Shown here: positions 26,139-36,200 of the stretch, one piece after another
Position numbering within the stretch: position 1 is the first letter of the stretch
Layout: the number at the start of each line of letters is the position of its first letter
Assembly (NCBI GenBank): GCA_001899635.1
Contig: MKVQ01000044.1
Coordinates: 124,001 to 188,000 of the forward strand
DNA length: 64,000 nucleotides
DNA from: Myxococcales bacterium 68-20
Lineage (GTDB): Bacteria; Myxococcota_A; Polyangia; Polyangiales; Polyangiaceae
Reading direction: 5' to 3'
Program-made: the position numbers and the translations under genes
The notes under the pieces: model-generated
Told to the model about the DNA's origin: nothing
The model's database searches: none
Seen by the model: the letters and a program-made list of their open reading frames with translations, nothing else

Positions 26139-27436
26139 GGCTTTCCTCCAAGCGAAAGAACGACCCCCTCGCCGCCGACCCAGACGTGCCCCGGGCCGGA
26201 CGTCCAGACGGTGCTGAGATTGGGGCGACGCGAGCCGAGCCCACCGATCTTCATCCGCGACCAGCGTGTGCCGTCGTAGTGAAGGACGACGGCATCCTTG
26301 CCCACCGCCCAGATGTCGGAAGCGGAAGAGCCGAACACGGCGTTGAGCCTCATCTCCTCCGGGATGTCCGGGACGATCTCCCAGAGGTAGGGAGCTCCAG
26401 TGTAGTGCCGGATGGTCCCACCGAAGCCGACCGCCCATACGTCGGACGGGGAAGCTGCCCACACGCCGTAGAGCGCGTTTCGTGTCTGGCTGTTGTAGGC
26501 TTTGGCGCTTGGCGAATTGCCGCTCGCGCCGGTGACACGCACTGCAGCGCCGTCCATCCCGACCGCCCACAGTTCGTCCGCCGAACTGCCGTGCAGACCG
26601 GCGAACGTGCCGAGGTTCATCGCTGCGACCTCACCCGTCAACCCATTCGTGGCGTTTCCGCGCAAGCGAATGAGACCCGACGGGCCGGCAAACTGCCCCG
26701 GATACAGCGGCGCCGTCGCCAACCAGAACCACTCGGAGCCCGGAGCACTCCACCCATACGTCACGGTCTGACTTCCAACATCGAACGGGGGCTTGGGGGC
26801 GATGACGGGCGCACCACCAGCCGTCCAGCCGCCGGCGCCGGCGTCCGGCGAATCGACGAGGCCGCGCGAGTAGACTTGGTCGAACCCAGCGATTCCGACT
26901 TCGTGGTCGTCGCGGAGCCAGAGCGTTCGCAGCGTCGGAATGTGCCCTTGCGGCGACTCGGGAGTGACGGGGACCTCCGAGCGGACCCACGACGTCCCGT
27001 CGAAGCGCGTGGCCGCCCCGAGCGCCCCGACCACCCAGACGTCGCTTTCGGAGCGACCGCGGACGAGGTGGACGGTCGTGCGCCCGTCGAAGTGATCCGG
27101 CCCACCGAGAGGCTTCGCGAGATCGAAGAGTCCATTCGGGCACAGGACATCGGCGGAGCACGCCGGGGGAAAGTACTCGCAATCCCTCGTGCACGGCGCG
27201 CCGGCGTCGGCCGGTGCACCGGAATCGTCACTAGGCGCGGGGGCGGGGGCCGGGTCGGGCGCTGGGGGGGAAACATCCTCGTTGCTCGTGGCAGCGCATG
27301 CGCTCAGGGCTGCCGCGCAGGTCGCGAGCGCCGTCGATACTGCAAGGGTCAATCCTCGTCTCCGGAGTCCGGCATTGCTGGACGGAGACCACGGGGTCGG
27401 CCAAGGCCGAGCTGCATTCAACCGGCGCGTCTTCAT
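26135..27436 (-). CDS. propeller-repeat lipoprotein B
   Basis: 433 aa. Signal sequence ending ALSAC, an unusually Pro/Ala-rich linker, two cysteine pairs (CTRDCEYFPPAC, CPNGLFDL) and then at least five repeats around SDVWVVG, ADELWAVG, SDVWAVG and SDIWAVG spaced by 40-60 residues, consistent with a six- or seven-bladed propeller. GGAGAGG precedes ATG 27436, which overlaps the stop of the Cys-repeat gene (ATGA). Extracytoplasmic; ligand unknown. Confidence 0.8.
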   Translation of the reverse strand: MKTRRLNAARPWPTPWSPSSNAGLRRRGLTLAVSTALATCAAALSACAATSNEDVSPPAPDPAPAPAPSDDSGAPADAGAPCTRDCEYFPPACSADVLCPNGLFDLAKPLGGPDHFDGRTTVHLVRGRSESDVWVVGALGAATRFDGTSWVRSEVPVTPESPQGHIPTLRTLWLRDDHEVGIAGFDQVYSRGLVDSPDAGAGGWTAGGAPVIAPKPPFDVGSQTVTYGWSAPGSEWFWLATAPLYPGQFAGPSGLIRLRGNATNGLTGEVAAMNLGTFAGLHGSSADELWAVGMDGAAVRVTGASGNSPSAKAYNSQTRNALYGVWAASPSDVWAVGFGGTIRHYTGAPYLWEIVPDIPEEMRLNAVFGSSASDIWAVGKDAVVLHYDGTRWSRMKIGGLGSRRPNLSTVWTSGPGHVWVGGEGVVLSLGGKP

Positions 27437-28644
27437 CGAGCAACCTCTCCCGAGCAAGGTTCGACGACGCAACGGCCGCCCGCACACGCTTGACCGGCGG
27501 CGATATCGCACGCAATCCCGCAACCGCCGCAGTTTTGCGGGTCGCTGTAGATGTCCACTTCGCAGTCGTCGTTCACATTTCCGTTGCAGTCGGCCCAGCG
27601 TTCAGCGCATTCGAGCTTGCACTCGCCGTACTCGCAGACCCCTTTGCTGCGCGTCGTCCGGCCGGGGCACGCGCGCCCGCAGGCGCCGCAGTTCTGCTCA
27701 TCCGTGGCGAAGTTGGCGCACATGCCGATGAAGGGTTCGGTGAAGCTGATTCCGCAGAAATTCTCCCCGGCAGGGCATCTGCACGCGACTCCTTTGAAGA
27801 GCTCCAGTACGCAGTTCATGCCGCGTGCGTGACAGTTGTCTCCGCACTGTCCGCAGTTGTCGTGCGTGCTGAGTCGCGTCTCGCAGCCGTCGGAGTTCGG
27901 CTGTCCGATGTCCATGTTGCAGTCGGCGTATCCCTCCATGCACTTGAACTTGCCGCACTCCCCATCTCCGCATCCGTATTGTGTATTGGGAAGAGCGGGA
28001 GGTGCCCCGAAGCCCCCGGTGGGATCGCACACGTTCCCGCATGCTCCGCAGTTGTTGTCGGCGTACCTCAGGTCCACGCAGGCGTCCTGCCATGGAAAGT
28101 CGGGCTTGCAGTACGAATTGGGGGCGGTACAGCCGCACGCTACTTTTTGATTGGTTGGCGGCTGTCTGATGCAAGGCGCGTCTTCGGCGCACTTGTTTCC
28201 GCACGAGCCGCAATGGTCATCGCTTCTCAGGTCGGCTTCACATCCGTTGTCGATGACCCCGTCGCAGTCTTCGCGCTCAGCGTTGCACTGCAGGACGCAA
28301 CGGCCTTCGATGCAGTCGAAGCTCTCGGTCGATGTCCGCATGGGACACGCCGCACCGCATGCGCCGCAGTTCTTCGGATCGGACCTGAGGTCCACATCGC
28401 AAAGGAACTTCGAGCCCAAACAAGTGGTCCACCCCTCCGGACACTTGTTGGACGCGCAGTAGTCCGTGAGCGTCCTCGTCGCCACGTCCGCCGCCGCGTC
28501 CGGCGGCGCTTCGAAGGCCGGGGGCGTGGTGGTCGTGTTTTCGGCGCCGACATACATGTCCGAGGCGCAACCCGCGGGGCTCACGCCGAGGAGGCCGAGG
28601 GCGACGGTGCTGCAGGCGACGACGGTTACCTTTCGAGCAAACAT
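27433..28644 (-). CDS. cysteine-rich repeat lipoprotein
   Basis: 403 aa from ATG 28644. Signal ends SPAGC. The mature chain has six repeats of the form D-x-x-NCGACGxxC, such as PKNCGACGAAC, DHCGSCGNKC, NNCGACGNVC, DNCGQCGDNC, QNCGACGRAC and QNCGGCGIAC, alternating with CxxGxxxCxxxxxDCN(xx)DGCE-type segments. The repeats are characteristic of exported myxobacterial proteins and should be held by disulphides. The start shares one base with the upstream stop (TGATG); a GTG one codon earlier gives a 4-nt overlap instead. Confidence 0.85.
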   Translation of the reverse strand: MFARKVTVVACSTVALGLLGVSPAGCASDMYVGAENTTTTPPAFEAPPDAAADVATRTLTDYCASNKCPEGWTTCLGSKFLCDVDLRSDPKNCGACGAACPMRTSTESFDCIEGRCVLQCNAEREDCDGVIDNGCEADLRSDDHCGSCGNKCAEDAPCIRQPPTNQKVACGCTAPNSYCKPDFPWQDACVDLRYADNNCGACGNVCDPTGGFGAPPALPNTQYGCGDGECGKFKCMEGYADCNMDIGQPNSDGCETRLSTHDNCGQCGDNCHARGMNCVLELFKGVACRCPAGENFCGISFTEPFIGMCANFATDEQNCGACGRACPGRTTRSKGVCEYGECKLECAERWADCNGNVNDDCEVDIYSDPQNCGGCGIACDIAAGQACAGGRCVVEPCSGEVAR

Positions 28645-29411
28645 CACGGCTTCTCCGTCAACGCCGCGAGGCGGCTCAGATGGGCGGATCGAGGGAAGGC
28701 CGAGCGAAACGCCTCGGCGCGCAGAGCCGCTTCGCGGCGGCGGCCGAGGCGAGCCAGCGCGTCGATCGCGATGACCTCGCGCTCCTGCGCGAGGATCCCG
28801 CGCGGATAGACCGACGGGTGATCGTCGGCCATCTTCAATGCCTCGGAAGGTGATGACGCGAGCGCCGCCTGCGCGCGACGGAGGAAGTCGACCTCCGGCT
28901 CACGCGGCGTGGCGGGCGCCGGGGGCGCGGTTTCCTCGGGAGCCGCAGCGAGCTCGGTGCTCGCGGGTGATTCGTTCATCGGGCTCTGGGCGGGCAGTGG
29001 TGCCGCGGCGAGCGTGGTGCTCGCGGGCAACTCGTTCCGCATGCGCAGGACAGGCGTCTTCGTCGCGACCACGAGCGCCGCCGGCGGCGTCTCGACGAGC
29101 GCCTTCTCAGGCGCGGTCGGCGCCTCGTGGCGAACGAAGGTCACGCGCGGACCCGTGCTCGGCGCGCTCGCGTCACGCTTGGCGACGCTGCCGCCGCTCT
29201 CGGCGTAGGGTTGTGCGAGGAGGCCGAGACCGACGACGGCGAGGACCGCCGTGGCAGCGTAGAGCGGACGGAGCGGGATGCCCGGCTTCGAGTCGAGCCA
29301 CGGCGAGAGCTTCCGTTCGAGGCGCTCGGCCTGCTCCACGGTCGGTGTCGCTCGGCTCGCTCGAACGAGTGCTTCGAGGAGAGCCTCGGGGTCTTGCGTC
29401 GGTCGCTTCAT
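28644..29411 (-). CDS. membrane anti-sigma-factor-like protein
   Basis: 255 aa. A cytosolic N-terminus of about 50 residues (two helices), one transmembrane helix (LYAATAVLAVVGLGLLA, about 52-68), a long Ala/Pro/Thr-rich periplasmic linker, and a C-terminal helical region (about 170-255) that resembles a TPR-like tail. Position directly after an ECF sigma gene with a 4-nt ATGA overlap is the classical arrangement of an anti-sigma factor. No zinc-binding HxxxCxxC motif is visible, so it would be a non-ZAS type. Function inferred mainly from context. Confidence 0.7.
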   Translation of the reverse strand: MKRPTQDPEALLEALVRASRATPTVEQAERLERKLSPWLDSKPGIPLRPLYAATAVLAVVGLGLLAQPYAESGGSVAKRDASAPSTGPRVTFVRHEAPTAPEKALVETPPAALVVATKTPVLRMRNELPASTTLAAAPLPAQSPMNESPASTELAAAPEETAPPAPATPREPEVDFLRRAQAALASSPSEALKMADDHPSVYPRGILAQEREVIAIDALARLGRRREAALRAEAFRSAFPRSAHLSRLAALTEKP

Positions 29412-29968
29412 GTCTCGTCCTCGGAGTGTTTCGCGAGCTGCGCGACGAGCTGCTTCTTCGCGGCGGCGAGGCGCGAGTAGGCGGTCGCGGGTGGGCAGCC
29501 GACGATGGCGGCGACCTCGGCAATCGGGAGCTGTTCGATCTCGTGGAGAGCGAAGACGGCGCGTTTGTCTTCGTCGAGCGTTGCGATGAGTGTCATGAGC
29601 TGCTCGGAGGCGTGAAAGCGCTCTACGTCCGCAGCGAGGAGCAGAGCCGGCGGCGGCTCGGGGACTTCGTGCACGAGGACCTCGCGCCGTACGCGCGCGC
29701 GGCGGCGGTAGGTCGACGCCGCGCGAAGGCAGATGCGGTAGATCCACGCGCGCATCTGCCCGCGCTCCTCGTAGTGCGGGAGCTTCTTGAAGATGACGAC
29801 GAAGACTTCCTGCGCGACGTCTTCGACGTCTCGCGGGGCGACGTTCTGGCAGCGCAGGGTTCGCCAGACGAACGGCAGATGCTGCGCGAAGACCTCGCGG
29901 GCAGTCACGGCGCGCGCGTCAGCCGACGCGACGTCTGCTTGCTGCTGGTCCCATGTCGCCTCGGTCAT
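29408..29968 (-). CDS. ECF RNA polymerase sigma factor
   Basis: 186 aa from ATG 29968 (GTG 29989 also possible). Region 2 is readable in FVWRTLRCQNVAPRDVEDVAQEVFVVIFKKL with RAWIYRICLRAASTYRR, and region 4 in LPIAEVAAIVGCPPATAYSRLAAAKKQL, a helix-turn-helix for -35 recognition. It is a sigma-70 family group IV factor that probably transcribes its own operon: the membrane protein and five secreted proteins downstream follow with overlapping starts and stops. The inducing signal is unknown. Confidence 0.9.
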   Translation of the reverse strand: MTEATWDQQQADVASADARAVTAREVFAQHLPFVWRTLRCQNVAPRDVEDVAQEVFVVIFKKLPHYEERGQMRAWIYRICLRAASTYRRRARVRREVLVHEVPEPPPALLLAADVERFHASEQLMTLIATLDEDKRAVFALHEIEQLPIAEVAAIVGCPPATAYSRLAAAKKQLVAQLAKHSEDET

Positions 29969-30074
29969 TCCTCGACGTAAGGGCGGCACCGTCGAGATTT
30001 TCGCAAACCGAACGGGAGAATTTTCGAAATCGGCGCGCGAGCCGCGATCGCGCTGCTCAAAGCTCGACCATGGC

Positions 30075-31034
30075 TCAGAGCTCGAGCGTGACGCCCAGAC
30101 CTCCGACGCCGATCACATGCGACGTCCGCCCGAGCACGCGGTCACCGCCGCCCTCCTCGCCAAAGAGGAGGTCCACGCTCTGAGGCGTCGCGATGGCGCC
30201 AAGGAGGAGGAAGCCACGCAGCTTGTCGGTGAACGCGTATGACGCTCGCGCTTGGACGAGCCCGCCGAACGTCGACGAGTAGGCCGTGGCGTTCTCGGAG
30301 AAACCTCGGCCCCACGCCGCGTAGAGCGTCGCCTCGGGGCCGACGCAAGCGAGGAGGCCGAACCGCGACTGCGCGACGTTGAGGGGGCAAAGCGAGACCG
30401 CAAGCGTGCCGCCGGCGAGGCCGTATTGCTGACCGTGCGCGGTGCCGTGCGTCTGGAGCTGGAAGAGCAGGTCGGCGACGACGGGGACGAACGCGTGCGG
30501 TAGGACCTCGAGGGAGAGATTGGCGCCTGGATGGATGGCCGGCCCATCGTCGAGGACGGCGGCGGGCGCGATCGCCGCGCGGAAGCGCATGGGCGGCGGC
30601 TCGACGCGCACAGCGCGCACAGGCGGAGGCGCGCGCTCGACGGGTAGCTCGGGGAGATCGGCCATGAGCGAGATCGCGAGCACGAGCGTGTCCGATGCTT
30701 CGCGGCAGTCCTGTCCTTCGATGTCGAGCTCCCGCGCTCCGAGCGCGACGCCGCGCTTCGTGGAGAGATCGATCGTCGCGTGCCATCCCGAGGCTGCCGG
30801 CGCGATGGACGCGCGGAGGATGCGGTCCGCGACGGCGCGCGGCGCGAAGACACGCCGATTCAGCGAGCGTTCGACGTCCTCGACGATCTCCGTCTCGGAG
30901 AGGCACGCTTCGGCACCGGGCGTCCGCGTCCACTCGAAAGACGCGAGCCCACGCGTCCCTTCGTCGGCGCGCGCCGCCGCCCCTGCGAGCATGCCGAACG
31001 CCACGACGACGGCGCAAACAGCCCACCGTCGCAT
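30075..31034 (-). CDS. exported protein, possible outer-membrane beta-barrel
   Basis: 319 aa with a clear signal peptide cut after AARA (about residue 23). The N-terminal half has two cysteines and resembles a small alpha/beta domain; the C-terminal half (about 145-319) is Gly/aromatic-alternating and ends in GVTLEL, suggesting a beta-barrel or beta-rich domain. Proteins of this kind often accompany ECF sigma genes in Polyangia; I cannot name a function. It is 85-106 nt upstream of the sigma gene on the same strand. Confidence 0.65.
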   Translation of the reverse strand: MRRWAVCAVVVAFGMLAGAAARADEGTRGLASFEWTRTPGAEACLSETEIVEDVERSLNRRVFAPRAVADRILRASIAPAASGWHATIDLSTKRGVALGARELDIEGQDCREASDTLVLAISLMADLPELPVERAPPPVRAVRVEPPPMRFRAAIAPAAVLDDGPAIHPGANLSLEVLPHAFVPVVADLLFQLQTHGTAHGQQYGLAGGTLAVSLCPLNVAQSRFGLLACVGPEATLYAAWGRGFSENATAYSSTFGGLVQARASYAFTDKLRGFLLLGAIATPQSVDLLFGEEGGGDRVLGRTSHVIGVGGLGVTLEL

Positions 31035-31232
31035 GCGAGCTGCAAACGCTACCAGCGCCGCACCATTCGTCGCAAGGTCATCGACCTACTGCTCGCAGGG
31101 AACCAGCTCACGGCGTGTTCCCGACTGGCGACGCCAGGGGAGCTGGAGCGGAGGACGGCGAGGGCGATCCTCCTCATACGGCGGGACGACGAGCGCGGCT
31201 GCCGCGAAAGGATGCTTCGACGCCGACGCCGA

Positions 31233-32369
31233 TCAGTTCGAACAGATCCCGGCCTTCGCCGGAGCCGAGGCATCCGCTGGTGCGGGAGGATCCGGAACCG
31301 GCGTGACCGCGTGCAAGCAGGTGGAGGTGTTCCCCTGCAAGGTGCAGTCGAGGCTCGTGCAGCAGTACTTCGGCCCCCCCGGGCACCCCATCACGGGCGA
31401 GACGCACACGGCCCCTCCGGGTGCACCACAGCAGATGGTGCCCGCTCCGCACGTCACGGCCCCGCAATGGATCACACCGTTCGAGTCGCAATAGGGCTCC
31501 GTGCCGGCGTCGACCCCGGCGTCCGCCGGCGTGCAGCGTCCGAAGGGAGCGCCATTCGCTCGGATGCAATCGAACCCGGGTTTGCAATCGGTGGTCGTGC
31601 AGCAGACCCGATCCGACTCGGCGCAGGACGGCTCGCAGGTCGTGGCCGTCGCCGACGTGAAGCAGCACAGGGCCCGGGCGGGGTCGCATCTCGCTCCGTT
31701 GCACACGAGGCCGGTCGCACTGCAGTACGTCGAGGATGGGCCCGCGTCGGACGCATCGACGGGCTCGGTTGGCCCGGCGGCGTCGGGCTCGGGCTCGACC
31801 CGACTCGCCTCGTCGACGCCGCCGTCCTCGAGCACTCCGGGCGTTTCGCAGTCGCTGCCGGAGCAGCGCGTCTCGGAGTCGAAGCAGAGACCGTTGCTGC
31901 ACGTGGAGAAGGCGTCGCACGGGACGCCGGCGCAGTCGGGATCGATCACGATCGGCATGCGCAGACGCGTGTGCTCCGAGAAGGCGAAGCGCCGGCGCGC
32001 GACGATGCAGCCTTCGTAGAGCGGCGGCATGCACGTCGCGGGATCCTTGCCCTTGTAGCCGGCGACGACGACGACGGACGCGCGCGAGCTCGACTCGCCG
32101 GGCGTGACGACGAGCGTCCCGATCCTTCCGGTCGGGTCGTCGCACTGCGAGGTCCGCGCGGTGACGAAGCCGGTCGCGAGGCGCGTCTCCGTGTCGGCCG
32201 GCTCGACACCGACCGTGATCGCCGTGCCGCTCCCGATCTCCTGGCAGCGTGCCTTCTTGTCGAGCGAGAGCTCGAGCGTCACCTGCGTCGGATCCTGGCA
32301 GCCCTGCGCGAGCGCGAGGATGGCGCAGCCGACGAGCGAGAAAGCGAGGACCGTGCGCCTGAGCTTCAC
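31233..32369 (-). CDS. cysteine-rich lipoprotein
   Basis: 378 aa. Lipobox LAQGC at about residue 24. An N-terminal beta-sandwich-like domain (about 25-150) is followed by Asp/Glu/Pro linkers and short Cys clusters including CCFTSATATTC, CAESDRVCCTTTDC, CGAGTICCG and KYCCTSLDC. The CC-containing repeats recall the other Cys-rich lipoproteins in the window. No enzyme motif. It begins 24 nt after trmH and may be co-transcribed with it. Confidence 0.78.
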   Translation of the reverse strand: MKLRRTVLAFSLVGCAILALAQGCQDPTQVTLELSLDKKARCQEIGSGTAITVGVEPADTETRLATGFVTARTSQCDDPTGRIGTLVVTPGESSSRASVVVVAGYKGKDPATCMPPLYEGCIVARRRFAFSEHTRLRMPIVIDPDCAGVPCDAFSTCSNGLCFDSETRCSGSDCETPGVLEDGGVDEASRVEPEPDAAGPTEPVDASDAGPSSTYCSATGLVCNGARCDPARALCCFTSATATTCEPSCAESDRVCCTTTDCKPGFDCIRANGAPFGRCTPADAGVDAGTEPYCDSNGVIHCGAVTCGAGTICCGAPGGAVCVSPVMGCPGGPKYCCTSLDCTLQGNTSTCLHAVTPVPDPPAPADASAPAKAGICSN

Positions 32370-32393
32370 GTCCTGATGCTAGCTCAGGCCATG

Positions 32394-33089
32394 TCAGTCT
32401 CCGAGAACCTCATCCGCCTTTTCGACGGTCAGGTAGAGGCCGCGTGCGTAGAGCCTCAGTCGGTCTGCCTCCGGAAGATCCCCCGATCGGGACGCGGTGG
32501 CCGACGAGAGGAGGACCGCGGCGACGACGGACACGTTGAGGCTCTCGACGAAGCCGCGCATCGGCACCCGGACCCGTCGTGTGCACGCACGCTCGAGCTC
32601 CTCTGAGATCCCATCGCGCTCGTTGCCGAGGACGATGGCGAGTCGCGGGATCGACGCGAGGTCCTGAGGTGCGAGCTCGCCCTCTGCGTGCGCACCGACG
32701 AGCTCGTAGCCCTCGCCCCGGAGAGCGGCGATCGCCTCCTCGGTCTTCGGCCAGCGGCGCAGATCGACCCATTTTTCCGAGCCGCGCGACACGGACGACG
32801 CGAGGAGGAACTTTTCCTTCCGCTCGATGACGTTCACGCGCTGGACCCCGAAGGCCTCGCAGGAGCGGACCACCGCAGCGCCGTTGTGCGGATCATGGGG
32901 CGCGTCGAAGACGACCTGGACGCTGTCGAGGCGCGTGCCGATGACGGAGAGGAGCCGCTGCCGGCGTCGTTCGAGGACCAGCGGCTCGAGCAGCGCAATG
33001 ACGCGCTTCGGGTCGTGCCGCTCGACCTTGGCGATGAGCGAGGGAACGACATGGTCCCCCGGAAGTACCCCCTCGCTGTGGCGTCGCAT
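32394..33089 (-). CDS. trmH: TrmH-family tRNA 2'-O-methyltransferase
   Basis: 231 aa SPOUT methyltransferase. All three SpoU motifs are visible: NGAAVVRSCEAFG (motif 1), IVLGNERDGIS (motif 2) and VPMRGFVESLNVSVVAAVLL (motif 3), which build the knotted SAM site. TrmH methylates the ribose of G18 in tRNA. The protein keeps the extra N- and C-terminal helices of TrmH proper. ATG 33089 is chosen because AGGGG precedes it and family similarity starts just after; the longer frame upstream looks non-coding. Divergent from tamB with about 200 nt between starts. Confidence 0.9.
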   Translation of the reverse strand: MRRHSEGVLPGDHVVPSLIAKVERHDPKRVIALLEPLVLERRRQRLLSVIGTRLDSVQVVFDAPHDPHNGAAVVRSCEAFGVQRVNVIERKEKFLLASSVSRGSEKWVDLRRWPKTEEAIAALRGEGYELVGAHAEGELAPQDLASIPRLAIVLGNERDGISEELERACTRRVRVPMRGFVESLNVSVVAAVLLSSATASRSGDLPEADRLRLYARGLYLTVEKADEVLGD

Positions 33090-33289
33090 ATCGCGGCCCC
33101 TGGTAGCACGCCTTTCCGGTTTCCACCCACCGGAACAGCCCAACCATTCGTCGCGGACCACTGGGCAAAGGCTCAGAACCGCGCAGCAAACTGTGGGCCC
33201 GGGCGGGCGGCGGCTATGCTCGGGGATCCTGATCCGTACAGCGGTTGGGTGACCTCATTTCTCCGAGGCCCTCGCCCCGACCCCCGGCA

Positions 33290-36200
33290 ATGGAAGCGCG
33301 AAGCTCGAGCACGCAACTACCTCCGATCCGGCGCACCAAGCGTCGCGACTGGGTGCGCGTCCTCTGCCGGATCCTCTGCGTCGTGTTCGCGGCCGTGGGG
33401 CTCGTCCCGATCGCGGTGGGGCTGCTCGTTCGGACGACGTGGGCGCGCGGCATCGCGACGCGGGAGACGCGCGCACTCATCGCGAAGTTCGGCGTGGAAG
33501 CGTCCTACGAGCTCGATCTCCGCGTGTGGCCGCTCAGCGTCTCGCTGAAGGACATCCGGGTCGAGGCGAGCGACGGCGGGTCGCCGTTCTTGACCGCGAA
33601 GCGCGCCACCGCGAAGCCGAAGATCTTCGGGCTGCTCGCCGGCAAGGTCGTCATCGACGAGATCGAGATCGAGCAGCCGAAGGCGCGGGTCGTCCTCGAA
33701 GGCGGCAAGCTGAAGAACCTGGCGCTCGACCTGCCCGATTCGCCCAAGTCGGAGACGAAGACGAAGGCGCCGTTCTCCGTCGTCTCGACGAGCGAGGCGG
33801 AGGTCGACATCACGATCGACACGACGCGCATCGTCGCGCGCGAGATCGACGCCGATGTCACCACCGACGACGACGGGGAAGGGGGCAACGCGTTCGAGGT
33901 CGCGATTCGTCTGGGCGAAGCCAGAACGAAGCTCGTCCGCACGTTGAAGCCGGCCACGGACGGCGAGCCAGCGGAGGTGGCAGTCGACGACGACACGCTC
34001 TGTCGGGTGGACGGACGCGCACGCATCGAAGAGAAGCGGATCCTCGTGCGTCGCTTCGCAGCGCATGGCGCTGCCGACATGGACCCGGCGGCCGACACGC
34101 ACCTCGGCTGCGACCTGCCGAAGACGGACTATCGCTACGTCGAGCTCGGGCTCGGCCACTTCGCCGTCACGCTCCCGAAGACGAAGGACGAGCTGCCGAA
34201 CCTCGAGGGCCACCTCAAGGCGCGCGCGCCGCTCCCGCTCGTCGGGCGGACCGGACCGGGCGCGCCCATCACCGAGGGCTGGGTCGGCGTCGACGTCGAG
34301 CTCCGATACACGCCGGAGACCCCGATCCCGGATCTGGCAGGGCGCCTCGAGGTCCACGACCTGCGCGTCGCGCGCTTCAATTTCGCCAAGACGCTCACGA
34401 GCGAGGTCGCGGTTCGACGAGGTGTCGTGTCGGTGCCGGTCATCAAGCTCGACATCGCCGACAGCGTGACGGAGATCCGCGACGTCGAGGTGCGTCCGTT
34501 CGAGAAGGGCATCCCGATCAAGGTCGGCAAGATCGACATCAAGGACGCGAACTTCACGCACCTGCTCCGCGACTTCCGCGTGCATCCGCGCCCGTTCGTG
34601 GGGTGGGACATTCGCGAGGTGCACGTCTCCGGAGTCCAGGGCACGGCGGACCCGCTGAAGCTCGACGGCGACCTCTCCGCGAAGACCTACGACTTCGTCA
34701 TCTTCGACAAGCCGACGAAGGACCCGGCGCGGAGCCGCGTCATCGGCGTCCGCGACGCCGCGCTGAACGGGAAGCTCGCGGTGCGCCCGAAGGGCTTCTC
34801 GTTCGACAACGTGACGGTGACCACGCCGAAGAGCGTCGTCCGCGACGTGACCGTCATGATCGGCTACCACGACGAGCTGCGCGTCGAGGTCGGAGGCGGC
34901 AAGATCGACGTCAGCGAGATCTCGCCGCTCGGCTCCGTCGTGATGGGCGGCATCCTCGAGCCGAAGGTGCTCGTCAGCGGCGACGTCGGCAGCCCGATGC
35001 TCGAGGGCGACGCGACGATCAAGGACTTCTTGATCGGTGACATCCCGTTCGGGAACGTCACGCAAGCTCACATCGTGTCGGACATCTCGAACCTGACGGT
35101 CGACATCACCGACGCCAAGGCGCAGAAGGGCAAGAGCACCTACGAGATGTCGACCGGGCATCTCGACTTCAACAAGCCGGCGAACATGCGGCTCGACGGA
35201 CAGGTCTCCTCGAAGAACCTGAACGTGCGCGACTTCTTCTCGCTATTCCATCTCGACGAGGACCCGCGCTTCGCGGAGATCGACGGCACGCTCGAGACGA
35301 ACGCGCGGATACACCTGGCGCTCGGTGGACCGGAGGACGTCTGCAAAGGCGGCTTCTTGACCGTGACCGCGAAGGCGAACGCGCGGGACCTGAACCTCCT
35401 CGGCGAGAAGTTCGACGAGGGGCACGCCGACTTCGAGTACCGCTGGGTCGACCGCCTCGCCGGGATCGACGGAGCGGAGATCGACGTGCGCTCGCTCTCG
35501 CTCACCAAGGTGAAGAAGGCTGGGCGTGGACCAGATGGTGCGCCACGTCCTCGTGGGGGCGAGAGCGTCGGATCCGTGCTCGGCTCGGTCAACGTCCATC
35601 GCGGAGGCGACATGCGCGGCAGCCTCGTCGTCCAGGGCTTCCCCCTCGCCCGCATGGATCTGCTCGGGCCGGCGGCGAAGAGGCTCGAGGGCGCGGTCTC
35701 GGGGGTGGCGCGCCTCGGGGGCAAGCTCAACGCGTTCGAGATCGACGCGGACGTGAACGTCACGCCGATCCGGATCATGGGCTCGGCCTTCGGAGGCTCG
35801 GATCTGCACGTCTCGATGAACCAGAAGCCGGGGACGGAGAAGCCGATCGGCAAGTCGCCGTGCGGGGCGCCGATCGGTGCGGCGTTCAACAAGGAGGCGT
35901 ACCTCAAGGACACTTCCTCGCAGGGCGAGTATCGCGTCTCGGGCGCGCTCTTCGGTAACCAGGTGCGCCTCGACGACATCGTCGCGACGCGGCAGAAGGC
36001 GCCGGTCATCACCGGCAAGATCGCGCTCGATCGCTTCGATCTCGGACCCATCGGCAAGATCCTCACGGCGAACGACGATCCGAGCGCGGCGCCGTCGACC
36101 CCGCTCGGCGGCGAGATCTCCGGCGAGATCGCGCTCGACCGGATCGCGACGAACGACCTCGCGCATGCGCGCGTCCGCTTCTCGCCGACGGCCCTGCGGG

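Noticed and set aside
33317-35161. 614-codon minus-strand frame
   Set aside because: Antisense to the TamB-like gene, Asp/Arg/Val-rich shadow sequence.
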